DNA of 64,000 bases. Source: Skeletonema tropicum (taxonomy: Eukaryota > Bacillariophyta > Thalassiosirophyceae > Thalassiosirales > Thalassiosiraceae). Below are positions 30,625 to 39,869 of this stretch, piece by piece (positions within the stretch are counted from its first letter, which is position 1; every line of letters begins with the position of its first letter). The position numbers were made by a program, and so were the translations under genes. A model generated the notes under the pieces. That model was not told where the DNA came from, did not search any database, and worked only from the letters and a program-made list of their open reading frames with translations. The stretch covers positions 2,294,001 through 2,358,000 of the forward strand of contig CM074140.1 in the NCBI GenBank assembly GCA_037178625.1. Reading direction: 5' to 3'.

Positions 30625-32550
30625 TTAACAATTTCTACGTAGGCTTGAAAAAAATACCATAAGCTCCACATCAGACATTCTAGCTCGCTTGCGGGGGCGG
30701 ATAGGAGAGCATTGAAGGTTGCCATGGCTGTCTATCTTGTTTTGCAACATTGCCTTGGCTAATTGACGGCGAAAAACAAGTTGGGGCTCAGCAGGTTTCT
30801 TCCTTGCACGGGAACGAGAGTTGACAGCATTCACCTCTGCCACTTCTAAAAGAAATGTGAACTGCCTGTGGGGCCACCATGTGGTCTTCCAAGCATCTTC
30901 AAGTCCAATTGGTTGGTGCCTCCTTTGGTTGAAATCATCTACCCAGTGCTTGGCCCTGTTATGACGGGACATTGGCTCGACGTACTTGAAGGATTTCCAC
31001 TCCCCATTTACGTTCCTGTAGGTGGTGTGGTCAGCAACCTCGTTGATGAGTCCATATGTTGCCATAATCTTGGTAACATACTTGTCATCATTCTGGCAAT
31101 GGATCAAGAACTTGGTTCCATCAATGTCTTGTTCAAGAGTGTCAGCATATCCCAGCTCCTTGTCCTTCATGTAATCATCAATGGCATCCCCAGGGACCTT
31201 GAGAGGCCAATATCTTCTCTTCTTGATCAACGATGCTCCGTAGACCCCATGGTTGTGCATAGCCAGAATGCCTGCAGAAACACAGAAGCCACTATCCATG
31301 CAAACTTGCTTGCCGGTGTTATGGATGGGCTTCGTCATCTCAAGCATCAGTTTAGTTGTCGTCGTATGTCCTTCGAATTCAGACGGGAAAGCCCATGACC
31401 CATCTTGCTTCTTCGGACGGTCCTTGCCCTCTTGGAGTTTCACACGCCACATTACTGGAGCATTATTATCCCCATCACAAATAGAATGATATTCATTGCC
31501 CTGAGGGTGTGGTTTACGAAGGACAATCATAAAACCAGGGGCATACTTATTAAACCAAGTAACCATTGACTCGTCAAGACAGTTGATGTACGAGGGGGAG
31601 TACTCGTCTTCGTAGTGTTTATTGAAGGCATCAATCATTTGACGAACATCGTGAAACTTGTCCTCGAAGGAGGGAGGCTCCACATTAGTATAACGCATTG
31701 CTTGAGTGATCTTGTCATGCCGTTGTCGTGACATGTATGCATTGAGACGGAAGGGCGCGCCCTTGAACATATCAATCGGTTCCTTAGACCACCAATCTCG
31801 GCGGTCCGAAACACCTTGGTAACACGACATGAAGAAGAAGCATCCCAGCCAAACATAGAACTCCTGCAAGGTAACATCATCCCCTTCAATGTATTTGTTA
31901 GTTTCAGGCAACATTACATCAATAAGGTACCATTCTGGGAATGCCATACGAAAGAGATCAAACTCAGACATTTTGTCAATCTGTGACCATCTGTAATGAT
32001 TCCAACTACCTTCAATGTCAGAAATATTATTACTAGCCTTCCTTGGGCAGATGGTTGGCTTTTTCCATTCTCCAACTGCGGGAGCGTTGGATGCCGCGGC
32101 CGCGTGTGGTTGGACATTGTTTTCAGGGAGCACATCTTCGTTGTCGACCTGGATACCTTGTGCACGAAGATTTGCGACATCTTCGGCGTCGCCGATGATG
32201 TTTGTGCCGTGATTGGCAACTGATCCACGGTCGGCGAGACGGTCATTAATGGCCAACCGGGGAGCCGCTACCGTTGTCTCGTCCTCAAAGTTAGTTGCGC
32301 CTTCAACTTCTACCTTAAAGTTGCGGCACACAATAAAGAACTCGGTGCCATCATCGATGTCGGGAATTCGACATTTGTAACAAAGCTGCATTTTTTGACG
32401 CACTTTGTGCTGCTCTTTGCCAATAATAACGACATTTTGGCATCGATGCTTTGCGTGGTCGTGTTGGTACTGTTGGCGGATGCGTGCTGATGGGTGAAAG
32501 AACTTTGCAAAGGCAGAGCCCTTCGCTCCGACGCCACCCTTTTTCGCCAT
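30625..32550 (-). CDS. piggyBac-like transposase (DDE_Tnp_1_7)
   Basis: 641 residues from ATG 32550 with no internal stop. A basic N-terminus with a CYKC pair (57-60) and an acidic linker lead into the DDE_Tnp_1_7 core. YVWLGCFFFMSCYQG lies at about 232. D326 sits in NCLDESMVTWFNKYAPG and D419 in QVCMDSGFCVSAG. The third acidic position is probably D538/D539 in HNRAKHWVDDFNQRRHQP. All three catalytic-type positions are present, so the enzyme may be active. It would excise and reinsert its element by recognising the terminal repeats. It differs from animal piggyBac in lacking an obvious C-terminal Cys-rich finger, and its target duplication is TAA rather than TTAA. Confidence 0.88.
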   Translation of the reverse strand: MAKKGGVGAKGSAFAKFFHPSARIRQQYQHDHAKHRCQNVVIIGKEQHKVRQKMQLCYKCRIPDIDDGTEFFIVCRNFKVEVEGATNFEDETTVAAPRLAINDRLADRGSVANHGTNIIGDAEDVANLRAQGIQVDNEDVLPENNVQPHAAAASNAPAVGEWKKPTICPRKASNNISDIEGSWNHYRWSQIDKMSEFDLFRMAFPEWYLIDVMLPETNKYIEGDDVTLQEFYVWLGCFFFMSCYQGVSDRRDWWSKEPIDMFKGAPFRLNAYMSRQRHDKITQAMRYTNVEPPSFEDKFHDVRQMIDAFNKHYEDEYSPSYINCLDESMVTWFNKYAPGFMIVLRKPHPQGNEYHSICDGDNNAPVMWRVKLQEGKDRPKKQDGSWAFPSEFEGHTTTTKLMLEMTKPIHNTGKQVCMDSGFCVSAGILAMHNHGVYGASLIKKRRYWPLKVPGDAIDDYMKDKELGYADTLEQDIDGTKFLIHCQNDDKYVTKIMATYGLINEVADHTTYRNVNGEWKSFKYVEPMSRHNRAKHWVDDFNQRRHQPIGLEDAWKTTWWPHRQFTFLLEVAEVNAVNSRSRARKKPAEPQLVFRRQLAKAMLQNKIDSHGNLQCSPIRPRKRARMSDVELMVFFSSLRRNC

Positions 32551-33850
32551 GGTGATGGTGTTGTGGGATGGTGAGTTCTACGGGTGGAGAATTTATTTTT
32601 ATTAATTCCTACGTATCCCAACTTCAAGTTGGCCATCATTCCAAAAAAAAACACGGCAGCAGAATTTTTTTTCGCCAAAATTGGCAGTAGGCTTGTGTTT
32701 GAACGTTAATAGGTTGGGCCCTCTCCAGGGAACACGTGATATAATAGGTGTACGCCTTGTCAAGACATTGAAGAGGGTGCCACCTGAATTTGATAACGTT
32801 TGAGTGATTATAAGGGGGTCGTAGGAGATCGTAAACTGACCACTAATTAGTGGTTTTTCCGCTAATTAGTGGCCCCAGGAGGGAACCCAAATACTAATAA
32901 CTAAAACTCACACCTCCGTCCGGCCGCGCGCATCAATCGAAAAGGACACTTATTTGATAAAAACCATGGCATCCTCATAGGCCCTGATATCCGTGCAAAT
33001 GAATATTACTTGTACGATGGACGGCGCCGCCATTTGATAAGCCATATGAGAAAATATTTGTGGCAGGGAGTCATTATCTAAACCGATTGTTGAAATAATG
33101 AGGTGCCAATACAAGTCATTAAGATCTGCCATATCAGACATCACCGTCTTTCTGCACAGAGAAGGGAGTTATTTCGTGAATTACACCACTCCGCCGAAGC
33201 ACATGGACGATAATGGTTTTATTTAATATTGCACCGCTTCGAACAGTTGGAAGGCCTCTCCCATAACGCATCGGACAAATAATGTGCATAAAGTATTGCC
33301 AAAATTACAACATCACACAACACGGCAATAATCACATGTACGACGGTTTAAGGTGCTTCAAACGATACCGCTCCTCTGTAAACATATTTGCGACGAAGAG
33401 AGGTCGTTAAACTAGAATAATATGTCTATGGATTGAAGGCAAATAAAATTATTTTGAGACATGATCTGATTTAAGCAGTCTATCATAACATTTAATATTC
33501 GACATTATTAAATGATATTTGTAAATCCCCCGATGTCCGCTTGTGTCAGATATTTTCTTGCCTTCAGTTTCATGCTGCGTAATTATTAATTTTCACTGTT
33601 TTGATGAAGTAATAGCTGTTGGCTAGCCGCAATAGGTCTTCTGGCTTGGAGTGCGATCTGAGAAACAGCTGTGGAGGCAGTATATGAAGTATCAATACTG
33701 ATGACATAGCACACATGTTGGTTAGTCATAATTTCGCCCCTAGAGGGCTAATCAGACGTACTTTAAAATTTCTGTTATATTATTGCAGTTGCGGCTATCA
33801 TGGTCAGGATTATTTTATTTTTTTTCATATTGCGGCAACAAAAGTTTTCG
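32551..33850. other. 5' non-coding side of the piggyBac-like element
   Basis: About 1.3 kb without a recognisable gene; presumably the transposase promoter. Short frames in it show no family resemblance. Confidence 0.5.
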
Positions 33851-34493
33851 TGAGGGGCTAAACGGGATGTTTCAGACTGCCCCAGCGGGATGTTCCCAGT
33901 GGGTCGCTGGAGCCGTTAACTGCTACTGTCGCATCGGACATCCCGCCCGTTAATCGGCTGAAACTGCCGTTTGAGAAGCGGGAGGCCGTTAAAGGCGGGA
34001 GAAACTTTTTCAATAGGAACCGCCTAATGATGAAACGAAAATATTCCCCAAACCCATGGCTCTGTCCAGTTGTTTTTGTTGGACAGTAGCTGCTGTCGAC
34101 CGTCGGTTTCGCTGCCGTGAAATGCATTCTTGTAAATTAGTGTGGGGTAGTTCTCGTTGTTGGGGTAGGTGCCGTCATCTTTCATGTAAATTTGCAAGAT
34201 TTCAAATAATAATGGGGTGGACGATGATGTTTGCCACACTAGCTTTTGCACCTTGCCCCACTGCCTTTGAAGTGTTGTTGAAGACATCGGCATAGCATAG
34301 CACTTGATGATTAGCACTACCTGCTACTCCTACCTGCTACGATTGCTGCGTGCTGCCTCGTGATCTCTCGTTGTTGCAATCGATGATGTTAGAACAAAGT
34401 GAGCGGTGAGAAGCCTTAGACCACAGCAGCATCTCACGCTTGCTCTTGTAGCACTACTTACATACTTATCTGGTTGCTCGCTACCTAGTTGAT

Positions 34494-34796
34494 TCAGTTG
34501 ATTGCTGTGTCCGCCTCGTGATTCGTGTTTCGTGTCTCTCGTTGTGCTTGGGTTGTATTGTTTGGGTGACGATAGATATGTAAATAATCAGGGTGTGATG
34601 AAGGATTTTCTGGATTACCCTCGCTTCCGAAAGTATTGTTCGAATTCCTACGTATGTTGGATATCATCTTGTCTTCTCTCAAAGGAGAAAAGAGCTCCCT
34701 CGTATGCATCAAATAGACGTAGCCCCCCAACCTCAAGAATGATCTAAGGCAAGTATGAGTATCACATACTTTGATCCGTTTGGAAGAAAATGTGAA
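34494..34796. repeat. Duplicated cupin upstream / tRNA spacer segment (left outer copy)
   Basis: The segment between the cupin start and the tRNA gene is about 99% identical, inverted, to 61649-61951 on the right. It is also related in part to the copies beside tRNA genes 2 and 3 (about 39500-39656 and 57550-57720). No own gene is supported; the open frames here are incidental. Confidence 0.8.
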
Positions 34797-34868
34797 GTCC
34801 ACTTGGTCTAGGGGTATGATTCGTCTTTAGGGTGGACGAGGTCCCGGGTTCAATTCCCGGAGTGGACC
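34797..34868 (+). tRNA. tRNA-Pro (AGG), copy 1
   Basis: This 72-nt cloverleaf has a GTCCACT/AGTGGAC acceptor stem and a CGTCT/GGACG anticodon stem with one T-G pair. The loop is TTAGGGT (anticodon AGG), and the T arm is CCCGGGTTCAATTCCCGG. It closely resembles eukaryotic tRNA-Pro(AGG). No intron; CCA is not encoded. A T-rich Pol III terminator (TTTCTTTTT) follows within 15 bases. All four copies in the window are identical. Confidence 0.95.
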
Positions 34869-35030
34869 GAAATCTTTCTTTTTGCCTTCCTCAGTGTCAA
34901 AATCCTTTTGATTCTCTGGATCGGAATGGCAAGAGGTGTTCCAGCAGATGGTATTGTAGTAAGATATATTTATTTGATTGTTTTGGTGATAGATACTTAG
35001 ATGTTGTTGGTTCCCGTTTCTTTTTTAAGG
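34869..35030. repeat. tRNA 3' flank shared with copies 2 and 3
   Basis: About 160 bases after the tRNA are clearly homologous to 39729-39870 (and inverted to about 57337-57477). The homology ends where the reverse-transcriptase relic starts. Confidence 0.75.
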
Positions 35031-35944
35031 TTACGGGGCCGCTTGTTTTTAGGGGCTAATCGGATGAAAAAAGATAAGCATAAGCCTGCTTGTACTTCGG
35101 ATTTTCTCCCTCTGTGTTGTGTTGTTGCTTCAAGACGGACGAAGGTTCCTTCTTGCGGGAGGATCGGCAGTCCGTGTCAGTAATGCGAGTGTCAAAAACA
35201 GTTGGACGCTGTCTCTGCCAGAAGTGGGAGACCATCACCTCTCCATCTCCACGCTCTTCCTGTTGTCACTTGGGTCGACCCATCAATTGCGTTTTGTTGT
35301 TGCGTGGCATTGTCGGCATTTGCATTTGCTGCGGCGGCATCATCTTCAGCGGTGCGTTGATTACCTGAGTAGATGAAGGATTCGTAATCAACTGCGCCGG
35401 GAGCAAAGGCTTGCTTGCATAAGGAGTCAAATTCCGTCGTCACGTCACTGTCGCGACAATGGACGAAACACCCACCTTGCACTTGCATTGGAGAGCATGT
35501 TCTACCGTCATTTTTGCACCACATCCATCGCATAGGTCTGACATATCCAACGGCTTGAGGTTGAGGTTGTACCGGAAACGTAAGTTATCTCGAAACTCTG
35601 GCCGGTAGAATCGTGCCATGAGGCAGTTTGGGACAGTCGTCAGCCAGCACCAGCACCAGCACCCAGTCTTACTCTCACAGATCCGTTCCAACCTCCTCTT
35701 GTACCTGGTTTCTCCCTTCCCCACTGGGCCAGACTGGGTGAGATAGTAATAGTACTCAGCATTTGACTGCTTCCTCATCTGCGAGCCAATCTTTGCCATA
35801 TCCGCCGTTTCCTTGTGGTATCTCGTGCACAGGGGACGACGATTAATAGTAATAGCAAGGTAACCAGGTGTTCCAGTTCCACCGACTGTCGCGACGTTTT
35901 AAAGCAATCCTCTATCTGATTGTTCCATTGGGAACCGGAATATC

Positions 35945-36916
35945 AAGCCTGCATGTGTGTGTGTAACTTGGCCTTCGGGCATTACACGTCTTTCCCAACG
36001 AATGGACTAACAAGTCCGCGGGCAGTGCTCGTGCAACCCCTAGGCGCTTGCTGTTATAGAAATAAAAGACTATACTAAACCCCACACTTGAAGATCCAGC
36101 TAGCCAACCCCTTTATGAACTATCCTCGACAGACAACAGCGATTCCACCTCAGACGCGGCTCCAGATACAATAGAAGAGGCATCCTCTTCCTTCTCCGGG
36201 TCCGCCTCATATGGCTGCTCCCACCACCATCGGTGTTTGCTGGTACCACGTTGTCTCTCACCATCCCTACAAAGATCCAGAATCGAGCGGTCCCTGATGT
36301 ATGCCCCAATAGTCTTTCTCCGCTTCTCGATGTACTCCGTCAAAGTATACAGCCCAACCTCCTCAAATAACTCCTTCTTATCCGGATACCTCCACTCTCC
36401 AGTCCGTTCGTTCTTCTTAGGTCGATTCTTGCGTGCCATGCGGCAAGCAGCTCGATAATAGAAGCCTTCCAGACACCGCAACGCCGAATCCGTCAATACC
36501 CAAGTCTCACTCCCATACAAAAGCACTGCCTGCACGACTGCCTTAAAAAACATACCGCAAACCCTGGGTTTCATGTTCTCGCTACGCAGGAGACGAGATA
36601 TCATTTTCCACGCCTTTCGGGCCTTGGTCAGATTACTCCGAATCGCCTGCGTGTCAGTATCATCCATCGATATGAGCCGACCAAGATACTTAAACACCTC
36701 CACCCGTTCGAGGTCCTCTCCATACGCCGTGAAGCCAACTTCAAGAGCCCGCTGGTTTGCAATAGCCGCATTAGTTTGCACTATCCTCTCCCTCCCCTCC
36801 CGACAGAACTTTGACCTCTCGTGTCTGGCAGCCCACCGTCGGGTCAGTCTGCATATTGCAGAGATGACACTTCGGGAAGACTCCAGATCCCTCGACGTCC
36901 ACATAAGCCTGCATGT
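35945..36916 (-). mobile_element. 5'-truncated LINE (non-LTR) insertion with 12-bp target duplication
   Basis: A 948-bp insert (35957-36904) is bounded by the direct repeat AAGCCTGCATGT (35945-35956 and 36905-36916). In the RT relic on the right side, homologous sequence runs through this position uninterrupted. The 3' end, at 35957 on the minus strand, is a short TTACACACAC tail. Truncated 5' end, variable-length target duplication and a simple-repeat tail fit target-primed integration. Confidence 0.88.
36113..36904 (-). CDS. C-terminal fragment of a non-LTR retrotransposon RT protein
   Basis: 263 codons open from the insertion junction to the stop at 36113. The product shows typical post-RT motifs of non-LTR elements: VFKYLGRLISMDDTD, NLTKARKAWKMISRLL, VVQAVLLYGSETWVLTD and FYYRAACRMAR. 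The catalytic RT core is missing (5' truncation), so the product cannot be active alone. The apparent start codon is created at the junction with the target duplication. Confidence 0.85.
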   Translation of the reverse strand: MWTSRDLESSRSVISAICRLTRRWAARHERSKFCREGRERIVQTNAAIANQRALEVGFTAYGEDLERVEVFKYLGRLISMDDTDTQAIRSNLTKARKAWKMISRLLRSENMKPRVCGMFFKAVVQAVLLYGSETWVLTDSALRCLEGFYYRAACRMARKNRPKKNERTGEWRYPDKKELFEEVGLYTLTEYIEKRRKTIGAYIRDRSILDLCRDGERQRGTSKHRWWWEQPYEADPEKEEDASSIVSGAASEVESLLSVEDSS

Positions 36917-37128
36917 TTCACACTAAGAGTAAGAGAAAGCAGGTATCCAGGTGTCACAACTCTCTAGAAATTCCGATGGGGAGATGCCGAAGAGAGATGG
37001 GATAAATTTCTCTCTAATGGAAACTTCAATCGGTGCAAGAAGAGGCCCCGTTCTGCACAATTTGCGATATATGTCCATTCATTCTGCAGAGACAGCACAA
37101 GAGACAGCATAAGCCACATGGGGTTTTG

Positions 37129-37530
37129 TGTAGGCTAAGTGTATGGTCATCCTCCCCACGATGTTAGTTCTCAGCGAGTATTTGAGCTCAGAGAATGTTC
37201 AACATAGCTATGGAAAGCTGAGAGTGAGAGGAGTTCAAATCCGCATCGACACAGAGCTGTTTCGGAATCAGTGTGAAGTGAACGTGTTCTTGGTCGCTGG
37301 AGACCAGGGTAAATTGGCTAGAGGGATCTTTTTTGGGGTTAACCCCCAAGGCAAGCTAGGGAATGGGGCTAACAAAATATTTTTTTATTTTTGTTGTGCC
37401 GTCACGGATTCGATGTCTACTCAACGAGAGGAGCATTTTAAGCCTATAAAAAGGTAGGTTAGCCCCGGTAACGGCTGAGAACGAACAAAACGGCAAAAAT
37501 TGGGGAGGATGACCATACACTTAGCCTGTA
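37129..37530. mobile_element. 394-bp TIR element with TGTA target duplication
   Basis: The element at 37133-37526 has inverted ends GGCTAAGTGTATGGTCATCC (about 25 bp, continuing TCCCCA). It is flanked by TGTA at 37129-37132 and 37527-37530. It interrupts the RT relic, whose sequence is uninterrupted at the matching place on the right (about 63560). No coding content. Confidence 0.88.
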
Positions 37531-37736
37531 GAGGCACATTTGCCGAGTACTTCCACGCAGTATACTATGTATCCACTGTTCCAGTTCCACTTTTTTCTTG
37601 ACTTTGACCCACTCTTCCTTCTCGGCATAATCACCATACACTCCACCAAGGTATCGGCGACTGCGTCCGTAATTCCGGAATGTCGGCCGCTTCAAATGCA
37701 GCTCTTGCAGCTTCCTCATCCTACGTGGGATTTGTC

Positions 37737-37824
37737 TGGTTTGTTGAAATACGTAAAAGTCACTAAGCCAACAACCGGATGTTGGGTTGTTGGCTTAGTG
37801 ACTTTTACGTATTTCAACATGGTT
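37737..37824. mobile_element. 78-bp foldback insertion with 5-bp target duplication
   Basis: 37742-37819 consists almost entirely of two perfect inverted arms beginning TGTTGAAATACGTAAAAGTC (about 34 bp each) and a short loop. The outer ends are TG..CA, and it is flanked by TGGTT on both sides (37737-37741, 37820-37824). The matching place in the right-hand RT relic (about 63356) has no insertion. One of the smallest recognisable mobile insertions in the window. Confidence 0.9.
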
Positions 37825-37941
37825 CAGGATCAGGATAGTATCCAAAACATAAGGCCCCCCCTTTTTCGTTGAGAAGCTGAAGCATAAGCATAGTAGCGTT
37901 GTCAGTGTCAGATGCAGTACCGACTCCGCCAAGATCATCAA

Positions 37942-39100
37942 TAAAAAGAGCTGCACTCTCAGTTGCATTCAACACACCAGTGACTGCAACACCTGTTGCA
38001 TTTGCAGCATCGATGAACTCATCCTTATGATGCTTTGCTAGATATCCCGACAACCGAAGGGCTCCTACTTTTATATCTTTGTCAAGACAACGTACCGCAT
38101 CCTTGAGGTACGGATTTCTTTGGTGGTATGACTCGAATGCATCATCTGACTTGTGTGAACGTACTGCAACTGCAGTTGTAGATTTATTCTGTCGGAGTTG
38201 GAAATACTCAACCACATTCTTCTCTCCGGTGTGCTGCTGCTGCTTTGCCACCATCTCCCCCAATATGCGTTTGAATCTATTGCACTCTGTCTCGTTCGAC
38301 AAGTCAAGATCTGCCAACTTATAATGGTTAAGAAGTGGAAACGGGTGCGCTGATGCACATGGCTTTGCAGCTTCGCCGGTGTCAGCACATTCGGCAACAT
38401 ATTCGTCAGTGCATTCATCAGCGCATTCGTTGCTGTTGGCATCATCGCTGATATCAACATCGGTGTCGTTGCTACCGGTGTCACCCCAATCATCTTCCTC
38501 GTCATTTCGTTCTTCCTCAATCCTAAATTGCAAATCTTTATTCAGCCTCCGTCCAATCACACCAATGTTAGGGCAACGAGGTGGACTGAATTTTTCCTTC
38601 TTCGCTTGGAGTGGTGCGTTTGCATGCCAGTTATCCGTCTTAGGTCCAAGACGAATGTACCTCCGCTTACTTGTTCTTAAACAATTAGCTGATTCGACCT
38701 CTGCGTCAATGTCGTATTCACTGAGAAACACTCTCCATTTATCCTCAGTAGTAAAACTGATATCACCATCCGTGTTTTCTTTCACCAACTTACAGCTTTT
38801 CAATAACCATATCCAGTGGTCGTGTTCTATACCCACGAAGTTTTGTAATGACATTTTGTTCAATTGATCGATTTTCTGGCACTCCTCCTTATCCATAATT
38901 TGACGTACCTCGGACGCAGGGTAGTCATCCGGACGATCCCAAATGCGGTACCAATGGGATAACAATGAATTCTGGGATAGATATTGTAGTAGACCTGCTA
39001 ATAATAATTCGGGGCTGTCTTGTGGACAAGCCTTGGCGTCGATTGTCTCCATTGTTGCAAGCATCCCGCGCTCGCTCCTTGCACTGCTTGCACTGATCAT
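37942..39100 (-). pseudogene. Truncated copy of the large transposase-like gene
   Basis: Starting at ATG 39098-39100 on the minus strand, the first ~386 codons are the same as in the right-arm gene (58105 onward). At 37942, after ...NATESAALF, the gene is abruptly joined to the RT relic and the frame then reads RT sequence (DDLGGVG) to a stop at 37814. All the putatively catalytic motifs of the right copy lie beyond the break, so this copy cannot be functional. Confidence 0.9.
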
Positions 39101-39148
39101 GATCAAGGATTGTTCCTGAGAACAGTCGCCCAGATTTCACCACAGCCC

Positions 39149-39656
39149 AAGTTGCCCCACTGCCTTTGGAGTGTTGTTGAAGACGTCGACATAGCACTTG
39201 ATGATTAGCGCTACCTGCTACTTCTACCCGCTACGATTGCTGCATGCTGCCTCGTGATCTTTCGTTGCTGCACTTGATGACAATGTCAGAAAAAAGTGGG
39301 CGGTGGCGGTGAGAAGCCTTAGACCACAGCAGCATCTCACGCTTGCTCTTGTAGCACTATCTGCTACTTGCTAGGAGTATCTATCTATTAATGCAGCTGC
39401 TGCGTCGTGGTCTCGTTGCGTTTTGCTCTGTTCAATAGATAGTTCATAATAAACTACTGTAGCAGGGAGTGTGCCGAATGTTCTGCCTGCAAAGTGTAGA
39501 TCTGATTCCTACGTATGTTGGATATCCTCTTGTCTTCTCTCAAAGGAGAAAAGAGCTCCCTCGTATACATCAAATAGACGTAGCCCCCAAACTCAAGAAT
39601 GATCTAAGACAAGTATGAGTATCACATACTTTGATTCGTTTGGAGGAAAATGTGAA
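39149..39656. repeat. Duplicated cupin 5' end and tRNA spacer (left inner copy)
   Basis: Minus-strand start codon and first ~13 codons of the cupin gene (39192 down to 39152) plus its upstream sequence to the tRNA. It lies directly upstream of the transposase-like ORF. Confidence 0.85.
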
Positions 39657-39728
39657 GTCCACTTGGTCTAGGGGTATGATTCGTCTTTAGGGTGGACGAG
39701 GTCCCGGGTTCAATTCCCGGAGTGGACC
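39657..39728 (+). tRNA. tRNA-Pro (AGG), copy 2
   Basis: Identical to copy 1, with the same Pol III terminator region. Part of the inner arm and mirrored by copy 3. Confidence 0.95.
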
Positions 39729-39869
39729 GAAATCTTTCTTTTTGCCTATCTCAATGTCAAAATCCTTTTAATTCTCAGGATCGGAATGGCATGAGGTGTT
39801 CCAGCAGATATATCGCAAGAGATAGTTATTTGATTGTTTTGGTGATAAATACTTAGATGTTGTTGGCTC

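Larger units (their letters stand above)
29140..34024 (-). mobile_element. piggyBac-like DNA transposon, apparently complete
   Basis: This 4885-bp insertion is delimited precisely by the uninterrupted cupin copy at about 62488-62495. The inverted terminal repeats are 37 bp with four mismatches (core GGTTCCTATTGAAAA and TTTCTCCCGCCTTTAAC). The site is duplicated as TAA (29137-29139 and 34025-34027); canonical piggyBac elements duplicate TTAA. It carries one transposase gene on the minus strand, a ~1.5-kb non-coding side on each flank, and near its 5' end GCGGGATGT / ACATCCCGC subterminal inverted motifs (33870-33990). The left non-coding side is related to the relics at 1510-2653/7381-7560 and 11780-12360. 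Confidence 0.9.
28814..34293 (-). pseudogene. YjlB-like cupin gene disrupted by a 4885-bp transposon
   Basis: The N-terminal part (ATG at 34291-34293 down to 34025) and the C-terminal part (29139-28814) together equal the intact gene at 62223-62816, with a handful of substitutions. The reading frame is split by the piggyBac-like element exactly after codon FSFHH. Without the insertion the frame would be open, so the disruption is likely recent. The 3' flank is also shared with the right copy (to about 28690). The split C-terminal half has the metal-independent cupin-barrel strands, including GDLVLIPPGVAHKQLEE. Confidence 0.9.
35090..37941 (-). pseudogene. Reverse transcriptase relic (YVDD type), 3' half, interrupted by three insertions
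   Basis: Reading the minus strand from 37941, it begins at the RT catalytic motif (DDLGGVGTAS), passes RRYLGGVYGD.AEKEEWVK (about 37650-37580), and continues through the NEWTYI..P equivalent. It ends in a Cys-rich C-terminal region (DLCDGCGAKMTVEHALQC, 35530-35490) and an acidic/Ala-rich tail. It is homologous throughout to the RT relic at 62926-64000. Frameshifts and three insertions (35957-36904, 37133-37526, 37742-37819) break it. The family is a retroelement RT common in stramenopile genomes that I cannot assign with certainty. Its 5' part is missing because it is fused at 37942 to the transposase-like gene. Confidence 0.7.

Noticed and set aside
29137..34027. A canonical TTAA target site for the piggyBac-like element
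   Set aside because: The empty site in the intact cupin gene has no TTAA; only TAA/TTA is duplicated.
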